Origin: Aliishimia sp965656085
GTDB taxonomy: Bacteria > Pseudomonadota > Alphaproteobacteria > Rhodobacterales > Rhodobacteraceae
Assembly (NCBI GenBank): GCA_965656085.1
Contig: CBFHJA010000013.1
Location: 1-64,000 of the forward strand
Direction: 5' to 3'
DNA: 64,000 bases
Part shown: positions 44,272 to 52,000 of the stretch, piece by piece
Layout of the letters: each line of letters begins with the position of its first letter
Position numbering within the stretch: position 1 is the first letter of the stretch
Notes under the pieces: generated by a model
What the model saw: the letters and a program-made list of their open reading frames with translations, nothing else
The model's database searches: none
What the model was told of the DNA's origin: nothing
Translations under genes and position numbers: made by a program

Positions 44272-44556
44272 ATGAGCGCGCTGCAGGACAACATCCGCGC
44301 CCTTGGGCGCCGCGTCGGGCAAGCGCTGGTCAAGATCCATCGCACGGTTCCGGCCGGGCTGCGCACGGTTCTGGGGCTGATGCTGGTGGTCGGCGGCATT
44401 TTTGGGTTCCTGCCTGTTCTTGGCTTCTGGATGGTGCCGCTCGGTCTTCTGGTCATCGGGCTCGACATCGGCGCGCTGCGCCGGGTGTGGCGGGCGCGGC
44501 GGCGCAAGGCTAGCGACGAAAGCGATCCAGAGACTTGCGATAAAAATCGCGGTTGA
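44272..44556 (+). CDS. Small two-helix membrane protein
   Basis: This is a 94-residue protein with a basic N-terminus (MSALQDNIRALGRRVGQALVKIHRT) and a hydrophobic stretch TVLGLMLVVGGIFGFLPVLGFWMVPLGLLVIGLDI. The stretch could form two short membrane helices with a Gly/Pro turn, then an Arg-rich tail. The pattern is like the PGPGW-type small transmembrane proteins. The last 47 bases overlap the convergent membrane protein gene. Function unknown. Confidence 0.68.
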   Translation: MSALQDNIRALGRRVGQALVKIHRTVPAGLRTVLGLMLVVGGIFGFLPVLGFWMVPLGLLVIGLDIGALRRVWRARRRKASDESDPETCDKNRG

Positions 44557-45163
44557 GGCGGATGAAATCGTCGATGACCGGGCGCATGACGCCGGCGCGC
44601 GAGCCGATCAGGTAGAGATAGCCCGACAGCCCGGCCAGCGCCGACCCGACCGCGTTGAGGATGATATCGGTCATGATGTCCACGGTGCCGGATTTCTGCA
44701 TGTTGAGCCCGAAGGCGATGTCCATGAGAAACTCGAAAATCTCCCAGATAGAGCCCATGGTCATGCCCACGCAGAAGGCGATCAGCCCGAGCGCGACCGG
44801 CGGGGCGGCGAAGCGGTCGCCTTCGAAGATCATGAAGACCAGCAAGAACCCGATCAGCCCGAAGCCCACCGCCGAGGCGCCATGCAGCGCCAGATCCCAC
44901 CACCAGATACGCTCGTAGAAATCGAACGCCTCGCCGAGAAAGATCGAACCGAAAATGAACAGCGAGGTGAAGATCAGGAACGGCATCGGCAGGGTCACCC
45001 CAAACCGTTCGGCCAGAAAGATCGGCACCACCGACAGGCCCAGCGTCGCCAGCGCGACGAAGGCGATGGGCCAGCGCTGGAACCACAGCGCCACCGCCAC
45101 CAGCACGAACATCACCGCGCAATTGGCGATCAGAATGCGCCTGTGGGTGCGGGGCAGTAACAT
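44510..45163 (-). CDS. Polytopic membrane protein (YjdF/DUF2238-like)
   Basis: This is a 217-residue protein with about six hydrophobic helices. The region EAFDFYERIWWWDLALHGASAVGFG followed by GSIWEIFEFLMD and TVDIMTDIILNAVGSALAGLSGYLYL is like the YjdF/DUF2238 family of membrane proteins, in which a D-x-x-x-H and a D-T/I-x-x-D-I-x-x-N segment recur. Role unknown. It overlaps the 3' end of the small membrane protein gene on the other strand. Confidence 0.7.
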   Translation of the reverse strand: MLLPRTHRRILIANCAVMFVLVAVALWFQRWPIAFVALATLGLSVVPIFLAERFGVTLPMPFLIFTSLFIFGSIFLGEAFDFYERIWWWDLALHGASAVGFGLIGFLLVFMIFEGDRFAAPPVALGLIAFCVGMTMGSIWEIFEFLMDIAFGLNMQKSGTVDIMTDIILNAVGSALAGLSGYLYLIGSRAGVMRPVIDDFIRLNRDFYRKSLDRFRR

Positions 45164-45209
45164 GCGAGGGGCCGATGCAATCCTGTGGTCTGCCTCCTAT
45201 ATAGGCGAT

Positions 45210-45920
45210 ATGGAGCAGAAACGACAGACATCCGGTCTCCGGATCGCCAGCTACAACATGCGCAAGGCGCGCGGCCTCGACCAGCGGCGCGACCCGGGGC
45301 GGATCATCGACGTCATCAACGGGCTTGGCGCGCAGGTGGTCGCCCTGCAAGAGGCCGACCGGCGGCTCGGGGAGCGCCCCGCCGCGCTGGCCCGGCGGAT
45401 GATCGAGGACGAGACCGATTTCGAGGTCGTGCCGGTCGCCGAAACCGAGGTGAGCCTCGGCTGGCACGGCAATGCGGTGCTGGTCCATAAATCCGCAAAG
45501 GTGCAGAACGTGACGCGGATCGCCCTGCCGGGGCTGGAGCCGCGCGGCGCGGTGCGGGTGGATTTCGAGGATGGGCTGGCGCTCGTGGCGACCCATCTGG
45601 GGCTCTTGCGCAGCAGCCGCCGCCAGCAACTGGAGCGCATCCGGCACGCACTGGGTGAGACCGAGCGGGCCGTGATCGTGGGGGATTTCAACGAATGGCG
45701 CATGGATCGCGGGCTGGAGCCCTTGGCCGCGCGCTATGACGTGCTCAGCCCCGGCCACAGTTTCCATGCCGCCCGCCCGGTCGCCGCCTTGGACCGGCTG
45801 GCCCACACGCGCGATCTGGAAATCCGCGATGCCGGCGTAGATCAAACGCCGTTGGCGCGCCGGGCCTCGGATCATCTGCCGATCTGGGCCGACCTGCAAA
45901 ACCCCGCACCGGCGGGTTGA
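45210..45920 (+). CDS. Endonuclease/exonuclease/phosphatase-family protein
   Basis: This is a 236-residue EEP-superfamily hydrolase. The catalytic motifs are in order: SYNMRKARG, VVALQEAD (metal-binding Glu), LVATHLG, VIVGDFNEW, and the terminal SDHLPIWADL with the general-base Asp-His. Such Mg-dependent enzymes cleave phosphodiesters of DNA, RNA or lipids; the target is unknown. The ATG at 45210 (MEQKRQTSGLRIASYN) fits the fold start. Divergent from the YjdF-like gene. Confidence 0.85.
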   Translation: MEQKRQTSGLRIASYNMRKARGLDQRRDPGRIIDVINGLGAQVVALQEADRRLGERPAALARRMIEDETDFEVVPVAETEVSLGWHGNAVLVHKSAKVQNVTRIALPGLEPRGAVRVDFEDGLALVATHLGLLRSSRRQQLERIRHALGETERAVIVGDFNEWRMDRGLEPLAARYDVLSPGHSFHAARPVAALDRLAHTRDLEIRDAGVDQTPLARRASDHLPIWADLQNPAPAG

Positions 45921-46185
45921 GGGCAGCCGCCCGTCCCAGCACGCCATCACTGATCGAGGTGAGCAGAGCTTGGCTTGCCGCGCAACGCGTGACCGCTGCG
46001 CGCCCGTGGGCCCGGATGCTGCGCCATGCATCGACAAGAGCGCACCCTATCAAGCGGACATGGCCCATCGTGAGGTCAGACATCTCGAAACCAAGCTACA
46101 GATCGTCGGGAATGACCTCGGTGTCGACAAAGAGGCGTCGCCGTGCAAATCTTTTCACCGTCAGAACGTCACGGAGACACTGCGG

Positions 46186-47259
46186 GTGAGAGCCGCCGGG
46201 CCAGAGGTTGCCGCAAGCACCCAAAACCTTCTGTTCGAATGCGCACGGCTATCGCCAGGGGCCCAGATCCTAATCGTGGGCGAGAGCAACCAAGCTCCTT
46301 TTTTCGACCCTGGGGTCTGTGCGGTTTTGGCGGAGCAGGCGCGTGCTCTGGGTGTCAGTGCCGAGCATTGTCTCGTTGATGCCACTTCGCCTGAAATCCC
46401 ACCCGAGGTCGTTGCGAAGATGCACGCCGTGGATGCGAACTTCTTCTTTTCGCGCCTCGGTGGCCGCGCCCGCTTTTGTGTGCCGGACGTGCCGGGTGTC
46501 GTCGTGAACTGCCACGGTGAGACACCTGCCCATATGGAAAGCCCATTTACAGAGGTGAGCTACCGGGTACAGCAGGCGATCCATGACGCTCTGATCAGCA
46601 GGATCAGCACCGCCGACAGCTACCGCATAGTGGCGCCATGCGGCACGGATCTGCGGGGCACGATTCCGGCGCAGCAGGCTGAAACGCTTGTGGACTTCGC
46701 GCTACAGATCTTTCCAGTGATGATTTTCCCTCCGATCGTATTTCGCGACTTTTCGGGCAGGTTGGTGATCGATCACTTCGTCACATCCAGTGCAACGCGG
46801 ACCTATGACGACAGCATCCTGATCATAGATACCCCCTTGCAGGCACACATCGCGGCGGGGCGCATCGAGCAGATTGAAGGTCCTGCGCCCTTGGTCGACC
46901 GGCTTGTCGCACAGATGACCCGGGCTGCTGCGATGACCGGGGGAGATCCCATGCGGGTCAATTCGTGGCATACGGGGATCAACCCCAACACCTTCACCAA
47001 CTCGCAGGCCCGAGAGGACCCCGATCGGTGGGGGGCCATTGCCTTTGGGTCTCCGCGCTACACGCATTTTCACGCATCAGGCCACGATCCGGGGGACATC
47101 GCATTCTCACTTCTTGATGCGACGATTACCTTTGATGACGTTCCGTTTTGGAGGGACGGGCGGTTCGTCTTCCTCGACTTGCCGGAGGTCGCCGCGTTGA
47201 TTCCGCCAGACCTCAAGCCTGTCCTGACGCCGTCTGTATGCCCCGGCATAGGGATATAG
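46186..47259 (+). CDS. Aminopeptidase-T/NicX-like metal-dependent protein
   Basis: This 357-residue protein is not firmly identified. The C-terminal half (NSWHTGINPNTFT, then WGAIAFGSPRYTHFHASGHDPGDIAFSLLDATITFDDVPFW) resembles the M29 aminopeptidase/NicX (2,5-dihydroxypyridine dioxygenase) superfamily. H262, H294/H296 and D301 are candidate metal ligands. The N-terminal LLFECARLSPGAQILIVGESN is also of this type. A GTG at 46186 follows ACGGAGACACTGCGG, a good ribosome-binding site; the frame is open upstream to 45970 but those residues look non-coding. The AhpD-like gene starts six bases after its stop, so the pair is likely co-transcribed. Confidence 0.55.
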   Translation: MRAAGPEVAASTQNLLFECARLSPGAQILIVGESNQAPFFDPGVCAVLAEQARALGVSAEHCLVDATSPEIPPEVVAKMHAVDANFFFSRLGGRARFCVPDVPGVVVNCHGETPAHMESPFTEVSYRVQQAIHDALISRISTADSYRIVAPCGTDLRGTIPAQQAETLVDFALQIFPVMIFPPIVFRDFSGRLVIDHFVTSSATRTYDDSILIIDTPLQAHIAAGRIEQIEGPAPLVDRLVAQMTRAAAMTGGDPMRVNSWHTGINPNTFTNSQAREDPDRWGAIAFGSPRYTHFHASGHDPGDIAFSLLDATITFDDVPFWRDGRFVFLDLPEVAALIPPDLKPVLTPSVCPGIGI

Positions 47260-47264
47260 AACTC

Positions 47265-47834
47265 GTGTCTGCCTGGATAAGCATGATTTCGTATGAAGAC
47301 GCAGAGGCCGATTTACGCGTGGCATTTGATGAGACCCGTGGGCCGAAGGGTACGCTGGACAATGTGATGCGCGTGCATTCCTTGCGGCCCTCCGCGATGA
47401 CGGCGAGTAAGGCGCTCTACAAAGCCGCGCTGCACGATGCCGCCAACAGCCTTCCCAAATGGCTGCAGGAGGTAATCGCCTCGTATGTCTCCATCCTCAA
47501 TGATGCCAATTACTCGCTTACCAATCACTGGGCGAATGCAGCGCATCTGATCGCCGACCCGGCGCGGTCTGACGCAATCCGAGCCGCCCTGGAGGCGGAA
47601 AACCCGGCCGACGTTTTCGATGGACGCGAATTGGCGCTGTTGCGCTATTCCGAGAAATTGACGCGCAGCCCTGGCGCTATGGAGCGCAAAGATGTGGAGG
47701 CCCTGCGCGAGGAAGGACTGGACGATGGTGAAATTCTAGAAGCCACCCAAATCATTGGCTATTTCAACTACGTCAACCGCATCCTGAACGGATTGGGCGT
47801 GAGCAATGAAGGCGAGGAGATTGGGTTCTACTGA
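47265..47834 (+). CDS. AhpD/carboxymuconolactone-decarboxylase-like peroxidase-related protein
   Basis: This is a 189-residue all-helical protein of the AhpD-like fold. VSAWISMISYEDAEADLRVAFDE, NVMRVHSLRPSAMTASKALYKAAL and EVIASYVSILNDANYSLTNHWANA follow the peroxidase-related-enzyme pattern. In the active-site region the usual E-x-x-x-x-x-C-x-x-C reads EVIASYVSILNDANYSLTNH, so the cysteines are replaced by non-thiol residues. That argues against classical peroxidase activity. The GTG at 47265 gives the family-like start; ATG 47238 overlaps the preceding gene. It follows the NicX-like gene directly. Confidence 0.72.
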   Translation: MSAWISMISYEDAEADLRVAFDETRGPKGTLDNVMRVHSLRPSAMTASKALYKAALHDAANSLPKWLQEVIASYVSILNDANYSLTNHWANAAHLIADPARSDAIRAALEAENPADVFDGRELALLRYSEKLTRSPGAMERKDVEALREEGLDDGEILEATQIIGYFNYVNRILNGLGVSNEGEEIGFY

Positions 47835-47869
47835 CACACGCTCGATGAGGCGCGCCTAGTGGTCAGGCA

Positions 47870-48140
47870 ATTCTCAGAGCGGTACAAAAAGTCTGGCTGA
47901 TGGCCTCTCCCTCATCGCAAGGTTTTGGTGCGTTATACCTCCGCGTGCTTTGATATGCCCGCTCTGATTTTGCGTGAATGGCCACCTTTCGAAAGCTTGG
48001 TAACCAGCTTGCAGTCGTATAGCGCCCTACCAGTTTGAACGGCCTGTCCACAGTCACGTGGTTTTTGTAGCCGCAATGGCGCTTGCCGTGCGTCTTCGTC
48101 CAGCGCGCGTCCATGCACGTCTTGTCAGGAGTGATTGGAC
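47870..48140 (-). pseudogene. IS5-family transposase remnant
   Basis: The minus-strand segment 48022-48123 translates to DARWTKTHGKRHCGYKNHV followed by TVDRPFKLVGRY, matching the conserved core of IS5-type transposases (D-x-R-W-T-K-k-H-G-k...GYKNHv). Upstream and downstream parts of the transposase are missing or frame-shifted; a GGHSRKIRAG segment in another frame may be a later piece. No terminal inverted repeats were found. The remnant separates the NicX/AhpD-like pair from the toxin-like module. Confidence 0.7.
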
Positions 48141-48217
48141 ATACCGCAGAAATAATGCGTCTATTCGGTGGCAAGCAACGTGTAAGACAGTGAGACAAGA
48201 GGTGCCGACTGCCTGAA

Positions 48218-48607
48218 ATGTCTGACAGTAGAGCCGAACATTGCGGGACCTGTAACGCGAATTGGGCCGATGCTCGATGGAGTGAAGATTGCACCGAATG
48301 CGGGGGCGGCGCGTTGCAACGGGCTTGCCCGAATTGCGCCGGGCTGTGCGGTGCGATTTGGACCCGGGCCGTGCTTGACAGTCATCACACGGGTGAGGCG
48401 CATTGGTTGGGACGATGCGACTTGCAACGATGGGCGAGAACTGAGCCTGCGAGGCATGATGACACCGCGCAACTGATTGCCCTGCAAGGCCAGTGGCTTG
48501 TTCAGGCCGATGGCGCGTCCAAGTTTTTTGATAGCGCCAGAGCGGCGATAGACTGGCTATACAAATCCGGTTTTACGCCACATTCGGACACCGAGGATCA
48601 AGGATGA
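48218..48607 (+). CDS. Multi-CxxC zinc-ribbon-like hypothetical protein
   Basis: This 129-residue protein has three C-x-x-C pairs within the first 45 residues (HCGTC, DCTEC, ACPNC), plus more Cys, indicating one or two zinc ribbons. The C-terminal part (LIALQGQWLVQADGASKFFDSARAAIDWLYKSG) is a small alpha/beta segment. I do not recognise the family. It lies seven bases upstream of the next small gene and about 460 bp upstream of the giant exported protein, on the same strand; it could be an accessory or immunity factor. Confidence 0.6.
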   Translation: MSDSRAEHCGTCNANWADARWSEDCTECGGGALQRACPNCAGLCGAIWTRAVLDSHHTGEAHWLGRCDLQRWARTEPARHDDTAQLIALQGQWLVQADGASKFFDSARAAIDWLYKSGFTPHSDTEDQG

Positions 48608-48614
48608 CTGCATC

Positions 48615-48944
48615 ATGACCAGCAAGAGCTTCGCCCTGCCCGAAACGCCTGACTGGGAAATCGAGGACTGGGCGGAATGGTGGGGCGCGGCCCTCAAAAC
48701 CACGTTCCAGGAACGCGACAGCAGCTATTGGGGCGGCGTCTATTATATGTCAGACGCCATGTCTGGCATCTGCGGAAAAATCCGGATTCTGCAGAATCGA
48801 GACATCGTGGATGGGCGCGCGATTGTGCCCAGTCACCCGGCAGATAGCATCGTGCTTCTGGCCGAGGAGGCCCGCGATACACGTGCAATAGAGGCCGCAC
48901 TGAGCGAACTTGCCGGTGTCGTACCAACCGAAAAAGACGGGTAA
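48615..48944 (+). CDS. Hypothetical acidic protein, candidate immunity factor
   Basis: This 109-residue protein is acidic and Trp-rich (PDWEIEDWAEWWGAALKTTFQERDSSYWGGVYYMSDAM). It has no signal peptide or membrane segment. The family is unknown to me. It is co-directional with, and 124 bp upstream of, the giant kinase-like protein gene. Small acidic cytosolic proteins next to polymorphic toxins are often immunity proteins, so this is a candidate, but immunity genes more often lie downstream. Confidence 0.55.
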   Translation: MTSKSFALPETPDWEIEDWAEWWGAALKTTFQERDSSYWGGVYYMSDAMSGICGKIRILQNRDIVDGRAIVPSHPADSIVLLAEEARDTRAIEAALSELAGVVPTEKDG

Positions 48945-49068
48945 TTCTTCGGCGCGTCGCCAAATCGACAGCCCAGCTGCCTATCTCGTCCGGACTAAAC
49001 TCTATTTACGCACGAACGATCTGCGCCCTATACTGGCTCGCATACGTCCCTCTGCCAAGGTGACACCC

Positions 49069-52000
49069 ATGCCATTACGTGCGTTCAGACATTTGTGGCT
49101 TTCTTTGATCGTGTCTATTGCGTGCGCCTTTCCGGCGGCCGCTCAGATAACGCAGGTTGACCCCAATTCCAGAGCGCCCAGCACGCAAGACGCGCCTGCC
49201 ACCACGAGCGCAGTGCGCGGTCCGGAGGGCGCATACAGACTGGTTTTTGGGGGCAACGACTGGATCGACGTGGCACGTGAGTTTCGCGTGGCGGCGACCA
49301 TCGGTGATGTTTACCTTCCGGCCAATTCGATTACAGCAGGGCAGACCGGCAAGGCCTGCGTCTATGGCGAGTCCAATAGCGGCGGCACAAGCTTTAACGC
49401 TTGCGAAGGCACCTCCCCCCGGTTGCAGCTGCGCCCGGACGGCGCTTTCCGCATGAATTTGCCCAGAGGATATCCCTTCGAACGGGGGGTGGAGGTGCGG
49501 CTGAACAAGTCTGGTGACGGTTACACAGGGTTTTGGCGCTCTGGCGACCGCGTCGGACGGGTGCAAATGAAGCCGCTTGCGCCAAAGATCACGCATGTCT
49601 TTGTCCGCGCTTCACACGGAGGCGGCCCACTTTCGGAATGGTCGGGCGGCCCGGTGGAAGAAAGCGTGCCCACCGTTTCTTTGGAAGGTTTATCCCAAGT
49701 TTTTCCGAACCGGCCCGGCGCAACCGGCCGTCCCTCGCGGTTGGAGGTCCGGGTTCTGGGGCAGAATCTCTTCGGCGGCGTTTCCTTGTCCGTGCCGGAA
49801 AACCGAGGACTGCGCCCGGGACGTATTTTCGCGTTCCGCAACGCGTTGCCCAACGGGGCACGACCGCCGCTCAAACTGCAAAACCATCAGGGCGTGACCT
49901 TCGGTATCAGCGCGTTCAGCGGCGCTCCGCCGGGTATCGTCACGCTTGCCGTGGCGAACCAACGCTTTCCGATAAACCTCGCATGGGAGGGTGACCCGCC
50001 CAAAGCAGACGATGTTGAGCGCCCAGAACTTGATCGTATCGTGCTGCTGGATGAACGCGGGAAGGTCATACCGCAGATCATCGAATCTGTCCCTTTCCGG
50101 GTCGCGGCCATCTATGACAGCGACCATCCGGATGCTATGCGCCCCATGTCCTTGGAATGGGCGCCAAAGGACCGCCGTGTTTTGAGGCGGGACGACATTG
50201 TGAAGGCGCTGTTTGTCTCGGACTTGTTCTATGTCCCGCATTTTGCCGACCAGGATCTGGAAGGCAGCCCTGCCTTTGGAACAAGTCTCCGTGGGGCGGC
50301 TGGTGATCGCTACAATCCCGAGACCACCCGCGAAATCCTGTCCTCCAAACTGGCGGGGCGTTGGGCGATCGCTCATGACGGGGCTCTGGAAGGGCAACCC
50401 GTTTCCCTCAGCGGCATCGGTGTGGTCGCGTCTGGGACAGCGCCTCCAATACGGCTGGTGCTCGGAGACGGCAGCGCCGCACGCTCATTTGCTGCGCGCG
50501 ATGTCTTTGCCAGAACTGGAGCAGACGGAACCAGTGTTCTTGTGGACATGCTGTTGCGCGAAATCCCACGTCTTCGGGGCGAAACCGCCCAAGAGGCCGC
50601 ACGGCGCACAAAGCCCGCAGGCGCCGCCGTGCCTGCTCCGGTCGATGTCACGACACTGATGGCCACCGTGGACGGAACCCAGCAATCCTTCCAGATCCTG
50701 CGCACCGAGCGGCGTCCACTGACAGATGCCAAGCTGCGCCTTGCGCCGGACCCCGCCACATCGGGGTATCGCGGTGTCTGGATTGAAAAGGCACCAACAT
50801 CGATTCAGGACGAAGCGGTTCAGCGTTGGACAAGGGCAGCTGATCTGAAAGATGCCCAGCCCTTGCAGGAGCAGGGTTTCAATCAGGCCACGCCTCCGGG
50901 CTTCGAATATCCGTTCGACCGCAACGGTGCGCCGAACGGCGCGAGCGCAACACGTCGCGTTTTGGTTAGTGGGACATTCCCGAGCGGCGCGCGGACACCG
51001 TTCCTGTCAGATGATCCGAAGATCAGCTACCGGGTCCGCCCAATCGATCCGGCGCAGCATGCCGCCCTGCGTGCAAAGGCGCGTGAGGTCAATGGCCCCG
51101 ATGCAGCCAGCGGCCCCGATCTGTTGGTCTTTGAAGCCGTCTTGGCTCCCGGCGTGCAGGAAGGGGAAAAGACAGTGCGCGTGGCTGGCGACAGTGCCAC
51201 ATGGCCGCTGCACTTCGCGCGCACAGCCGCACTTCGATTTGTCCGTCCGGGCACGCCGGCCCGGGCCATGGAAGGCATTTTCCATCCGGGCGAAACTCTC
51301 CGCGTCGCGCTCGATGTCTCCGCCGGCGAGGAGGCCGGTCCGATGGATGGTCTGGACGTGGAACTGTTCGTGGCCCCGCCGCGCGGGTCAGTCCGATCTT
51401 TGGGGACCTTGCCGGTGGTCGAAGAGGGCATCGGACATGCCCGCACCGGGCCGATCCGGTTGCTCGGAACAGGCCCCGCGGTCATGTTTCAGCCTGATCC
51501 TGCCGAAGACGCCTTGGATATCGCCGTCGCGCCGGGAAGCCGGTTGTTGGCGCGCCCGGTCGGTATCCGTGGTGTGCCGGCCGAGGCGGTGGGGGAAATC
51601 GCCCTGCCGGAAAAGGTCGATTCTGCATTCGACGCGGCGCTGAAGAAGGTCGCAGCGTGCACCGGGCAAACGTTTGAGGAACGTGGGGTGTTTGCGCATA
51701 AGGCGTCTGCAACTTTCACGCGCAACTTCATGTTCTCCTTTCGCCAGAATGTTCCGCAATACTCGGTGAAGACCCGTGTGCTGAATGGCGATCACGCCGC
51801 GCTGATCGTGCTGCGCGACCAGTTGGAGCCGATGCTGCGCGCCGATCTCGCGCGGATGCGCGGGTCGGTCAGTGACGCGGCCATCAACCGGCTGTTCAAC
51901 CGCGCAAAGACCAATGCGGCGCTACGCGGCTCGGACTTCTGGAGCCAAACCTTCCAGATGCCTGTCGGTCGGGTCGTGGTCGACTTCAAGCTACGCGATC

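Noticed and set aside
45917..46189. 90-codon Arg-rich frame upstream of the NicX-like gene
   Set aside because: Arg/Ser-rich composition in an alternative frame, no recognisable domain, and it runs into the ribosome-binding region of the next gene.
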